From assembly GCA_902809985.1 (NCBI GenBank), contig CADDXC010000002.1:372001-436000 (forward strand): a DNA stretch of 64,000 nucleotides, written 5' to 3'. Every line of letters starts with the position of its first letter. Position 1 is the stretch's first letter. Positions 8,363-15,455 of this stretch are shown here, in pieces. Source of the stretch: Clostridiaceae bacterium BL-3 (GTDB lineage: Bacteria > Bacillota > Clostridia > Clostridiales > Clostridiaceae). The position numbers were made by a program, and so were the translations under genes. The notes below the pieces were generated by a model. It saw only the letters and a program-made list of their open reading frames with translations. It had not been told where the DNA came from and searched no databases.

Positions 8363-9205
8363 ATGTTGAAAGGTGTTGATATAAGCAATCTCAATGGTTC
8401 AGTTAATATTCAGCTTGTCAAAAATACAGGACACAAATTTGTAATTGCAAAGGCCACTGAGGGAAGTACCTTTGTGGACAAATTTTATAACAGCAGCATT
8501 AAAGATGCCAGGGCACTGGAGCTTGTCACTGCAGCATATCATTTTGCCAGATTTACGACTAAAGAAAAAGCTATCCAGGAAGCCAGTTTTTTTAAATCCA
8601 CTGTTGCAGGCACTGATCTTGACTTTGTAGTTCTGGATTTTGAACAGCAGTGCAGCGGGGACATGACGGATGCCTGCCTGGCATTTCTGGATGCCATATC
8701 TTCTATAGCGCCGGCGGTGATTTATTGCAATCCAAACTATATAAAATCACATCTAAATTCCAAAATAACAAAGTATCCTCTTTGGATTGCCAATTATGGG
8801 ACAAGTTCTCCAGATTTTACGCTGTGGAGCAAATATGCTATATGGCAGTATACGAATAAAGGGCAGATATCGGGTATGTCCGGATATGTGGATCTTAATT
8901 ATATGGCGGAGGATTTCTACAATTCTCTAAAAAGGGGTGAGAAGAAAGTGGATACTATTGTGATATATAACTACGGTGCTGATATGCATTCTGCGGAATT
9001 ACTGGCTGATTTTTTAAATTGTCCTACGATTTCTAATGCCAGAAAGTTTGATTATTCTCAAGTGAAAAATGTTTATGCTGTTGGAGGCAAGAAGGAGCAG
9101 TATACAAGCTATTTAACAGAACTTATCAGCGGTACGGATAGATATGAAACAGCAGAACGTGTACTTGATTTTATAAAAAAAAGAAAAAAAGCCGTTGATT
9201 TGTAA
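8363..9205 (+). CDS. GH25 lysozyme (endolysin-like) with a C-terminal CW-binding-2-like module
   Basis: The 280-residue protein begins with GVDISNLNG, the GH25 fold start, and contains KATEGSTFVDKFY, YHFAR, and the catalytic acidic strand VVLDFEQQ near residue 95. AIWQYTNKGQISG and VDLNYM close the domain near residue 190. GH25 muramidases cut the MurNAc-GlcNAc bond of peptidoglycan. Residues 195-275 (TIVIYNYGADMHSAELLAD, AVGGKKEQ, SGTDRYETAERV) resemble a single cell-wall-binding repeat of the PF04122 type, normally found in tandem triplets. There is no signal peptide, so release would need a holin, as for phage endolysins. AAAGGAGGGG precedes the ATG. Confidence 0.88.
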   Translation: MLKGVDISNLNGSVNIQLVKNTGHKFVIAKATEGSTFVDKFYNSSIKDARALELVTAAYHFARFTTKEKAIQEASFFKSTVAGTDLDFVVLDFEQQCSGDMTDACLAFLDAISSIAPAVIYCNPNYIKSHLNSKITKYPLWIANYGTSSPDFTLWSKYAIWQYTNKGQISGMSGYVDLNYMAEDFYNSLKRGEKKVDTIVIYNYGADMHSAELLADFLNCPTISNARKFDYSQVKNVYAVGGKKEQYTSYLTELISGTDRYETAERVLDFIKKRKKAVDL

Positions 9206-9642
9206 TAGAGTATTAAATGAGTAAGAAAAAAACCAGGGATGAAAATCCCTGGAATGAGGTTATTATAATATGAGTTTAATTGAAATTTAAACACCGGAAA
9301 TTCATCATCCCCGGTGTAAAGTAAATACCAATGTACTGAATGACAAATATTTTGGATCATATGAAACTTTAAATATTTTATAATCTAAATACATTGATAT
9401 TCTTATATAAATAGAATGTGCAAAAAGCAAATTATTATTCCGGTAATTTTAGGTATCGGTGATTTTACAATAGAGGTAACAAATATGATATAAAGAGATA
9501 GATGAAAATTCATATAGATATTATTCAATTGAACTCCTTAAGATTATAAATTGCAGAATAAGCATCCGTTTTTTTAGGATGCTTATTTTGTTTTGAATCA
9601 GCATATTCTGTATTAAAAGTATTTGTTTGGGGGTATTATATA
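9206..9642 (+). other. Non-coding interval between lysozyme and holin genes
   Basis: It contains three hairpins: CCAGGGAT/ATCCCTGG at 9233-9252 (terminator of the lysozyme gene), ACACCGG/CCGGTGT at about 9290-9317, and a terminator at 9557-9589. The rest is AT-rich without a coding pattern. A minus-strand frame at 9109-9360 overlaps the lysozyme and has no family match. Confidence 0.5.
9557..9589 (+). terminator. Intrinsic terminator, near copy of the one at 187-219
   Basis: AATAAGCATCC pairs with GGATGCTTATT and is followed by T residues. The same arms occur in the window's first terminator, which suggests a duplicated phage-type segment. Confidence 0.7.
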
Positions 9643-10110
9643 ATGAAAGAGCAATTACTCAGTTTACTTGTGGAGTTTATTTTAGGTATAGTTGGAATTA
9701 TAGGAGGTTATGTACTTAAGAAGATTTCTGATGTAGTGAAAGAACAAAGAGAATCTTTTATAGCTAGAAAAGGAATGGACAATTATAATCATGCTCTTAC
9801 TGTAGCAAAGGGAATGTACTATGTTTTAGAAGACGAATTTAGTTCTGTACAAAAATCGGGAGATATTAAGAAAAGCGAAATGGATAAAAGATTGCTGCAG
9901 CTATTACCCTGTCTTACCCAAGATGAATTGAATGCTATAAATAAACAGGTATGTATCAGTGCTGATAGTAAAGTAAAACAGCAATCCTTTCAATTGGAGG
10001 AGCTTAAAGAGACACAATCTAAATTGTGGCAGCAGCTAACACAATTACAACAGGAGAATTTACGCTTAAAACAGATTATAGCTAATACACAAAATTTACG
10101 TCAACAGTAA
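9643..10110 (+). CDS. LLH-family phage holin-like protein
   Basis: The product has 155 residues. One N-terminal hydrophobic helix (LLVEFILGIVGIIGGYVL) is followed by a charged helix with ISDVVKEQRESFI, and the C-terminal third is a predicted coiled coil (LEELKETQSKLWQQLTQLQQ). This layout matches phage holins of the LLH type, which control membrane permeabilisation and endolysin release. The C-terminal coiled coil is longer than the minimal family. It follows the GH25 lysozyme by 437 bases, which fits a leftover lysis cassette, although no other phage genes are nearby. TGGGGGT precedes the ATG at a slightly long distance. Confidence 0.68.
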   Translation: MKEQLLSLLVEFILGIVGIIGGYVLKKISDVVKEQRESFIARKGMDNYNHALTVAKGMYYVLEDEFSSVQKSGDIKKSEMDKRLLQLLPCLTQDELNAINKQVCISADSKVKQQSFQLEELKETQSKLWQQLTQLQQENLRLKQIIANTQNLRQQ

Positions 10111-10189
10111 AAATAAAGAGCTTATCCATAGAGATGAGAACATATTTGTGGTAGAATTAAATAAAGTGCTTGGAGGGAGTTGGTTTAAT

Positions 10190-10546
10190 ATGTATAGGGA
10201 ATGGTTGGAGGTTCTAGAAGAAAATAGAGACAAAGTGGAAAATGGGCTCAATGAGTTATTTAGACAGGTGGTTTCAGGAAAACATGAAGAAGAAAGAGAA
10301 GGAATTCTAAGCATTGGTGCTGACGGTAATATTGATATATATTTCGAAAATAAGGAATATGTATTAAAGGAAGATTCAAATGAAGCTGAATTGGAAATTA
10401 TAAGAATTGACTGTGACAAGTATAAAAATTTAAAAAGCAGAGATGATATTGAACAAAAAATGGAATATCTAAAAAGTAAAGTTATACCTGAAACTATAGA
10501 TAAACTGTATGAAGATGTAAGAGGATGGGCATTGGAAGAGAGTTAA
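10190..10546 (+). CDS. Hypothetical protein
   Basis: I do not recognise this family. The 118-residue product is acidic and soluble, with a helical N-terminus (YREWLEVLEENRDKVENGLN), a short beta region (ILSIGADGNIDIYFENKEYV) and a helical C-terminus. ATG 10190 lies downstream of TGGAGGG with about 12 bases of spacing; the frame also opens at GTG 10148 and would add 14 residues (ELNKVLGGSWFN). It follows the holin-like gene by 80 bases and ends at a strong terminator, so it may be transcribed with it. Confidence 0.55.
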   Translation: MYREWLEVLEENRDKVENGLNELFRQVVSGKHEEEREGILSIGADGNIDIYFENKEYVLKEDSNEAELEIIRIDCDKYKNLKSRDDIEQKMEYLKSKVIPETIDKLYEDVRGWALEES

Positions 10547-10569
10547 AAATGGCGTATTGTATATTTTTT

Positions 10570-10604
10570 ATAAGCTATCTTGAAATTTTTTAAGATAGCT
10601 TATT
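10570..10604 (+). terminator. Intrinsic terminator
   Basis: ATAAGCTATCTT pairs with AAGATAGCTTAT and is followed by TTTTA. Confidence 0.8.
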
Positions 10605-10942
10605 TTAATGTCGAAATTAAAGCATCTGAGAAATATTTTATTCATTAACTTTAAAATATGATTCAAATAATTTAATTAAATTCCACAAAATTAAATTGTA
10701 TAAAATAAAAAAATATGTTATTATAGACTTGAAATAATGATTCATATGTGCATAAATTACATTTTCATATATGTGTAAGAATTCGACAAACATATTGTAG
10801 ATATGAAAACGTTTATCACATAAAATACCTAATCATATATATTTACAGGACTTTTTTAAATAAATGAATTTTTTTATGCATAAATTACATATATATGAAG
10901 GTACGTAAACAATTAAAATAATATTGACAGGGGGAATGAGTT
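10605..10942 (+). promoter_or_regulatory. Promoter region of threonine ammonia-lyase with a repeated 14-mer
   Basis: This is a very AT-rich 338-base interval without a gene. The 14-mer TGCATAAATTACAT occurs exactly twice (10749-10762 and 10877-10890), and each copy is followed by a CATATAT stretch. Such paired copies are candidates for sites bound by a regulator controlling the downstream gene. The ribosome site is AGGGGGA just before ATG 10943. Confidence 0.45.
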
Positions 10943-11938
10943 ATGGAACTAAATCTAGAAAGGATCAAAAAGGCTAAAGAAAATATTAAAGATGTAGTAA
11001 GGGAAACTCCTCTTTTTTACACCAGTACTTTTTCCAAAAAATGCGGCTGTAATCTGTACTTGAAATGTGAGAATAAACAGAAAACAGGAGCTTTTAAATT
11101 AAGAGGTGCATATAACAAGTTGGTTAATCTGAGTGAAGAGGATAAGAAAAAGGGAGTTATAGCTTCTTCGGCGGGTAATCATGCTCAGGGAGTTGCCTAT
11201 GCTTCGACGGCTTTTGGAGTAAAATCTACAATTGTTATGCCTGCTACTGCACCTAAAGCAAAAGTTGAAGCTACTAAGGGTTATGGAGCTGAAGTAATTC
11301 AGGCAGGCCAGGTTTACGATGAATGTTATGCTAAGGCAGTAGAAGTTCAGAAGGAAACGGGAGCTACTTTTGTTCATCCGTATAATGATGTGGATGTAAT
11401 GGCAGGTCAGGGAACTATAGGAATCGAAATATTGGACAAATTGCCTGAGGCGGATGTAGTGATAGTTCCAATAGGTGGAGGTGGATTGATATCAGGTGTT
11501 GCTACGGCAGTTAAATCCATAAAACCTTCCATAAGAGTTATAGGAGTGCAGCCTGAGATCATAGCTTCTACTAAAGTTTCAATGGAACAGAAAAAAGTAG
11601 TCACACTCCCTGGTGCAAAGTCCATAGCTGATGGTACATCTGTCTGTGCCCCTGGAGATAAATGTTTTGAATATATTCAAAAGTACGTAGATGAAATTGT
11701 AGCTGTGAGTGAGGAAGAAATAGCATTTGGAATGTTTTCGTTAATGGAAAGAAACAAACTGATAGCTGAAGGTGCTGGTGCACTGCCCCTGGCAGCTTTA
11801 CTGGCTGGAAAAGTAAGCGGAATAGAAGGCAAAAATGTAGTAGGGCTTGTAAGCGGTGGAAATGTAGATATAGCTACTGTTGCAAAAATAATAGAAAAAG
11901 AATTGGAGAAAAATAGTCGCTTATTGCAATATTCTTAG
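10943..11938 (+). CDS. tdcB: Threonine ammonia-lyase (threonine dehydratase), catabolic-type
   Basis: A 331-residue fold-type II PLP enzyme. The PLP lysine is in ENKQKTGAFKLRGA (about residues 47-60), the phosphate-binding Gly loop is PIGGGGLISG near residue 177, and SSAGNHAQGVAY is the Asn/substrate loop. It converts L-threonine to 2-oxobutyrate and ammonia (or serine to pyruvate). It is short and lacks the C-terminal ACT regulatory domain of biosynthetic IlvA, so it resembles the catabolic TdcB form. It is monocistronic, with an unusually long upstream region holding the repeated 14-mer. Other members of this fold, such as diaminopropionate ammonia-lyase, are longer. Confidence 0.85.
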   Translation: MELNLERIKKAKENIKDVVRETPLFYTSTFSKKCGCNLYLKCENKQKTGAFKLRGAYNKLVNLSEEDKKKGVIASSAGNHAQGVAYASTAFGVKSTIVMPATAPKAKVEATKGYGAEVIQAGQVYDECYAKAVEVQKETGATFVHPYNDVDVMAGQGTIGIEILDKLPEADVVIVPIGGGGLISGVATAVKSIKPSIRVIGVQPEIIASTKVSMEQKKVVTLPGAKSIADGTSVCAPGDKCFEYIQKYVDEIVAVSEEEIAFGMFSLMERNKLIAEGAGALPLAALLAGKVSGIEGKNVVGLVSGGNVDIATVAKIIEKELEKNSRLLQYS

Positions 11939-11995
11939 ATTTGTTGGAATAAGTACTCTATATAGCATTTTATTTTAATTAAAGGCAGGTATGTA

Positions 11996-12023
11996 GACAT
12001 CAGGAAAATTCTTTCCTGATGTC
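11996..12023 (+). terminator. Intrinsic terminator
   Basis: GACATCAGGAAA pairs with TTTCCTGATGTC. It ends the threonine ammonia-lyase transcript. Confidence 0.75.
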
Positions 12024-12259
12024 TTGTAGTTTATCAGGTGATCTTTGAGTACAGTAAAAAGCTAATAGTGAAAGTTGTATAGTTAACAAAAATTCGACAT
12101 AATTAAAATTAATGATCAATGATATGTCTATAATATAATATGATAAATGCAGATGATTATTTATGATACCATAAAAGTGTACCGAATTATATCCAGTAAG
12201 ACATCGGGAGATACCTGGTGAAGAAGTTAGTTTATATTAAATAGAGGAGGGAATAAATA
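12024..12259 (+). promoter_or_regulatory. Upstream region of the dehydratase-type cluster
   Basis: This 236-base non-coding region has GACATA (12096-12101) and TATGTC (12123-12128) as the arms of a spaced inverted repeat, immediately before an AT-rich box (TATAATATAATATG near 12130). The ribosome site AGAGGAGGG precedes the TTG start. A bound repressor or activator is possible, but no known site is recognised. Confidence 0.35.
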
Positions 12260-13522
12260 TTGGCTGATTATAGGGAACTTTGGAGCAAACTTGGGGTCGA
12301 TTTGGAAAAGCATGATGAGTTGTGTGCTGTGCTGCCAAAATTATATGAGGGAACATATCTCACTCAAGAAAATAGACCTGAGAGGATGAATTATTTTAAT
12401 TCTGTATTGGCTGAAATACATGGATTTAGAATTAAAGAGTTGGACGAGCATAAGAAAAATGGCGGGAAAGTAGTCGGAACCTTTTGTGTATTTGTACCAG
12501 ATGAAGTTATACTTGCAGCAAATGCAATAGGAGTAGGGCTTTGTTCAGGATCTCAATTTTGGGTTGAAGACGGTGAAAAGGTTTTACCTAGGAATATGTG
12601 TCCTTTGATCAAAGCATTCATGGGGGCAAAAGTGGGAGGAACATGTCCTTATTTTCAATCCTGTGATATGGTAATTGGAGAGACAACCTGTGATGGAAAA
12701 AAGAAAGCCTGGGAAGTATTGAATGATTATGTGCCGGTACATGTTATGGAACTTCCCCAGATGAAAAGGGAAAAGAATTATGATCAGTGGATAGGGGAAA
12801 TAAAGGATTTTATAGGCAAGATGGAAGAACTTACCGGAAATAAGGTTACTGTTGAGAGCCTAAGAGAAGGCATAAAAATTATCAATTTAAAGAGAAGGGC
12901 ATTGAAGAGATTGTATGGCTTGAGAAAATATAAACCTTCTCCAATAAGCGGACTAGATGCACTTTTGATATCTCAGGTTGCATTTTTTGATGATCCACAG
13001 AGATTCACAGAAAAATTAAATGAGCTTTGCGATGAATTGGACGAGAGAGTAAAAAGTGGGATGAAGGATGAAGGTAAAAAGAGGGTTATGATAACAGGAA
13101 CTCCTATGGGACTTCCCAACTGGAAACTTCATTCCATTGTAGAGAGCTTAAATGCGCAGATAGTAGTTGAAGAGACCTGTACCGGCACAAGATATTTCGA
13201 AAATGAAGTGGACGAAAAGGGAGAAACCCTGGAAGATTTGATTAAAAATATAGCAGACAGGTATATGAAGATAAATTGTGCCTGTTTTACGCCCAATACG
13301 GGCAGAATTGATGATATAATAAAATATGCAGGTGAATACAATGCAGATGGAGTAATAGATGCCAATCTTTCTTTCTGTCATACTTATGCTGTAGAACACA
13401 GGGATGTGGAAAGAGCATTAAAAGAGAAAAACATACCTGTTATGCAGATAGAAACAGATTATTCCACAGAGGATTCCGGACAGATAAAGACCAGAGTTGA
13501 GGCATTTTTGGAAATGATTTAG
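12260..13522 (+). CDS. 2-hydroxyacyl-CoA dehydratase D-component family protein (double-cubane cluster protein type)
   Basis: A 420-residue member of the HgdB/FldC/YjiM superfamily. The conserved Cys pattern appears as GTFCVFVPDEV and GLCSGSQFW, RNMCPLI, VGGTCPYFQSCD and ETTCDGKKK in the first half, and CTGTRYFENEV, NCACFTPN and LSFCHTYAVE in the second. Some members dehydrate 2-hydroxyacyl-CoAs; the solitary ones next to an activase (double-cubane cluster proteins) carry an [8Fe-9S] cluster and reduce small unreactive molecules. Here only one dehydratase-type subunit is present and no CoA-transferase is near, so the double-cubane type is more likely. Translation starts at TTG, 8 bases after AGAGGAGGG. 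Confidence 0.85.
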   Translation: MADYRELWSKLGVDLEKHDELCAVLPKLYEGTYLTQENRPERMNYFNSVLAEIHGFRIKELDEHKKNGGKVVGTFCVFVPDEVILAANAIGVGLCSGSQFWVEDGEKVLPRNMCPLIKAFMGAKVGGTCPYFQSCDMVIGETTCDGKKKAWEVLNDYVPVHVMELPQMKREKNYDQWIGEIKDFIGKMEELTGNKVTVESLREGIKIINLKRRALKRLYGLRKYKPSPISGLDALLISQVAFFDDPQRFTEKLNELCDELDERVKSGMKDEGKKRVMITGTPMGLPNWKLHSIVESLNAQIVVEETCTGTRYFENEVDEKGETLEDLIKNIADRYMKINCACFTPNTGRIDDIIKYAGEYNADGVIDANLSFCHTYAVEHRDVERALKEKNIPVMQIETDYSTEDSGQIKTRVEAFLEMI

Positions 13523-13529
13523 ATTGACT

Positions 13530-13693
13530 GCGCGGTGTAGCTGAAAGATCAAGTGATTCTTAGGTTCAGATAGAGTTTGCTTATAAGGAATGCTTACTCC
13601 ATCTGAACCTTAGAAGAACTTATCCAGGCGCGTAGCAGTACTTATCGTAAGCTTTAAGAAGTTGGAGTATTAGCAATGGTAGCGTTCGGATAA
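13530..13693 (+). ncRNA. Candidate structured RNA element, copy 2
   Basis: It begins 8 bases after the dehydratase stop. A long hairpin is formed by 13559-13576 with 13596-13613 (16 of 18 positions pair, for example GGTTCAGAT with ATCTGAACC). It is flanked by AAGT/ACTT, and an outer pairing TTATCC (13620-13625) with GGATAA (13688-13693) encloses GGCGC/GCGTT. The same blocks and foldings occur at 4485-4650 on the other strand, with changed but still pairing bases. An intrinsic terminator follows after only 2 bases, so a transcript ending here is likely. There is no coding frame. Confidence 0.6.
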
Positions 13694-13695
13694 AA

Positions 13696-13738
13696 AAATG
13701 CCTGAAGCTTTTTAAAAGAGAATCTTCAGGCATTTTTT
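13696..13738 (+). terminator. Strong intrinsic terminator after the RNA element
   Basis: AAATGCCTGAAG pairs with CTTCAGGCATTT, followed by a T run. It lies between the dehydratase-type gene and the DUF3343 gene, so it would end transcripts covering the RNA element. Confidence 0.85.
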
Positions 13739-13765
13739 GAATTTTTTAATAAAGGAGTTGATGGG

Positions 13766-14017
13766 GTGGATACTGTAAGATATTATATACTGTTTCCCTG
13801 CCATACAGAAGGTATAAAAATGGAAAAATTGTTAAAGAAAAATAAAATTAGATATACAATTGTACCTACTCCAAGAGAGATTTCATCTTGCTGTGGAATA
13901 TCTATAATGTATAATAAAGAAGACGAAGAAAAAATAAAGGAATTGATATACAATTATAATGTGAAAACCCTTGGATTACATTCTGTAAATAAAAAAATAG
14001 TAAATCCTTATTTATAG
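13766..14017 (+). CDS. DUF3343 / putative Se/S carrier-like protein
   Basis: A short 83-residue protein with the family pattern LFPCHTEGIKMEKLLKKN, then VPTPREISSCCGISIMY with a paired Cys-Cys. The CHTEG and CCG motifs define DUF3343, proposed as a small selenium or sulfur carrier and often found beside 2-hydroxyacyl-CoA dehydratase activators. The start is GTG after AAAGGAG. It sits between the dehydratase-type protein and its activase (50 bases upstream of the latter), which supports a role in cluster or cofactor supply. The carrier function is a database hypothesis and is not shown by this sequence. Confidence 0.8.
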   Translation: MDTVRYYILFPCHTEGIKMEKLLKKNKIRYTIVPTPREISSCCGISIMYNKEDEEKIKELIYNYNVKTLGLHSVNKKIVNPYL

Positions 14018-14067
14018 CTGTGAAGGTTACTGTAAAATGATATTCTTGTAGATAAAGGTGGTATTTT

Positions 14068-14826
14068 ATGACTTGTGTAGGAATAGATATAGGCTCTACG
14101 GCTTCAAAAGTTTGCATATTTGATAAAAAAATCCAAAAATTATTTGTACTTCCCACAGGATGGAGCAGTGTTAAAGTTGCCGGCGATATAAAACTCCGTC
14201 TGAAGAACATCGGATTTACAGAGGAAAATTGTAAAATAGTTGCTACAGGTTATGGAAGAGTATCTGTTCCATATGCCCATAAGACAATAACTGAAATTAC
14301 ATGTCATGGAAAGGGAGCTTTCTATCTTTTTAAAAATGACTGTACTGTGATCGACATAGGCGGGCAGGATACCAAGGTGATTACTGTGAAAGACGGTAGA
14401 GTCACCGGATTTACAATGAATGATAAATGTGCTGCTGGCACGGGAAGATTCCTGGAACTTATGGCAGGCACTCTGGGATTGGAAATAGAAGAACTATGCG
14501 AAAGGGCAAAACATGGAAATGGGATAACCATAAGTTCCATGTGCACTGTATTTGCCGAATCCGAAATAATAGGACTGATAAGCAGCGGAAGTAAAAGAGA
14601 GGACATAGCTTTTGGCATAATAGATTCTATCACAAGTAAGGTGAAATCTCTCTGCCAGAAACATGGAGAGGGGTTTAATTACTTTTTAACAGGGGGTTTG
14701 AGCAATAACGAATATATAATGGACAGTCTTTCTAAAAAACTTAAGCAGCCTGTCAAGAGCCACAAATATGGAAGATATGCAGGAGCCATTGGAGCAGCTC
14801 TTGCAGCAGGGGAACTGAAGCTTTGA
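14068..14826 (+). CDS. Acyl-CoA dehydratase activase / double-cubane protein reductase (HgdC/YjiL family)
   Basis: A 252-residue BadF/BcrA/HgdC ATPase of the ASKHA fold. Motifs are GIDIGSTASKVCIFD (phosphate-1), TVIDIGGQDTK (phosphate-2), and LTGGLSNN with GAIGAALAAGE (adenosine). The single [4Fe-4S] cluster held between two subunits uses the Cys in NDKCAAGTGRFLE and the Cys in SSMCTVFAESE. It uses ATP to inject a low-potential electron into its dehydratase or double-cubane partner, which is encoded at 12260-13522. The start ATG follows AAAGGTGG. A hairpin at 14853-14880 ends the operon. Confidence 0.9.
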   Translation: MTCVGIDIGSTASKVCIFDKKIQKLFVLPTGWSSVKVAGDIKLRLKNIGFTEENCKIVATGYGRVSVPYAHKTITEITCHGKGAFYLFKNDCTVIDIGGQDTKVITVKDGRVTGFTMNDKCAAGTGRFLELMAGTLGLEIEELCERAKHGNGITISSMCTVFAESEIIGLISSGSKREDIAFGIIDSITSKVKSLCQKHGEGFNYFLTGGLSNNEYIMDSLSKKLKQPVKSHKYGRYAGAIGAALAAGELKL

Positions 14827-14852
14827 TTTGTGAAGTTAACTTTCTGTGTAAA

Positions 14853-14880
14853 AATAAGTATCAGTGAAAACTGATACTTA
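14853..14880 (+). terminator. Hairpin, probable terminator
   Basis: AAGTATCAGT pairs with ACTGATACTT around GAAA. A T run is weak, so termination may be partial. Confidence 0.5.
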
Positions 14881-14974
14881 TCAAATGATTATAATTTTAG
14901 GGAGTACTGCTATCTTTGATATTTGTCGCTGCTCGAATTTACTGAATTTTTGAAAATTAAGATGCAGAGCAGTG

Positions 14975-15223
14975 CTATTGTCCCATTAACTGCGATTTTA
15001 CCTGCTGAACGTCACTGCTGTCAGCCATCATTGCAGGCTTATAATAGCCTTTTGATTGGGCAAGCCTATAGAGTTCATATTGAGATGTTTCGCAGTTGTT
15101 TCTAATCTGTTGAATAGTTGATCTGAGATTGGGATTAGCACATTCAGCTATTACATTGGCATAGGTTGTTAATTCACCTTTGGCCATGGAAAGTGCGTCG
15201 TTTATCATTACTTTGTCTTGCAT
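14975..15223 (-). CDS. CotF-like spore coat protein
   Basis: An 82-residue helical protein (VMINDALSMAKGELTTYANV near the start, then NPNLRSTIQQIRNNCETSQY). It ends in a short tail with ADSSDVQQVKSQLMG. The pattern matches the CotF-type small coat proteins of clostridia, which are assembled onto the spore surface in the mother cell. AGGAGGT precedes the ATG. It is the second gene of a two-gene operon on the minus strand, 12 bases after the other coat-like gene. Confidence 0.75.
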   Translation of the reverse strand: MQDKVMINDALSMAKGELTTYANVIAECANPNLRSTIQQIRNNCETSQYELYRLAQSKGYYKPAMMADSSDVQQVKSQLMGQ

Positions 15224-15235
15224 GTTTTTTACCTC

Positions 15236-15421
15236 CTAATTTAGAAATGACATTAATTGTTGTTTTGTTTTTTGGGCATCTTGTGCTGATTTTTGAAAGT
15301 ATGATTTCACCTGTGGATCAGTACAATTCTGCATGTATGCCTGCATTTTTTCATAAGCTGTTTCGTGAGCTCCAATGAGATGTCTCAGATTTTGAAGTTC
15401 CTGTTGATTTAACTGTGACAT
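15236..15421 (-). CDS. Small spore coat-like protein, upstream partner
   Basis: A 61-residue protein: MSQLNQQELQNLRHLIGAHE, then a helix around YMQNCTDPQVKSYFQKSAQD. This is the same short helical family as coat (CotF-like) proteins; the HLIGAHETAYEK motif is typical. I chose ATG 15421 because AAAGGAG lies upstream; the frame extends further only by reading into the insertion sequence. The insertion sequence starts 34 bases upstream of this ATG, so the natural promoter has been displaced to about 17.24 kb. Confidence 0.7.
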   Translation of the reverse strand: MSQLNQQELQNLRHLIGAHETAYEKMQAYMQNCTDPQVKSYFQKSAQDAQKTKQQLMSFLN

Positions 15422-15445
15422 AGTGTATATTTCTCCTTTCATATT

Positions 15446-15455
15446 TTTATTTACC
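15446..15455. repeat. Target-site duplication, left copy
   Basis: TTTATTTACC abuts the left inverted repeat of the insertion sequence. The identical 10-mer occurs at 17231-17240. Confidence 0.8.

Noticed and set aside
10943-11938. Diaminopropionate ammonia-lyase (YgeX) of the purine pathway
   Set aside because: The 331-residue length and the TdcB-like motifs (KTGAFKLRGA, SSAGNHAQG) fit threonine ammonia-lyase. The gene is also far from the purine operators.
13530-13738. Interpretation of the RNA element as a known riboswitch controlling DUF3343
   Set aside because: No recognised aptamer core. The second copy at 4485-4650 is not in front of a related gene, so a cis-regulatory switch is not favoured, although it cannot be excluded.
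14923-15105. Plus-strand frame over the coat gene
   Set aside because: It overlaps the CotF-like gene on the other strand, which has a good start and a family pattern. No ribosome site supports the plus frame.
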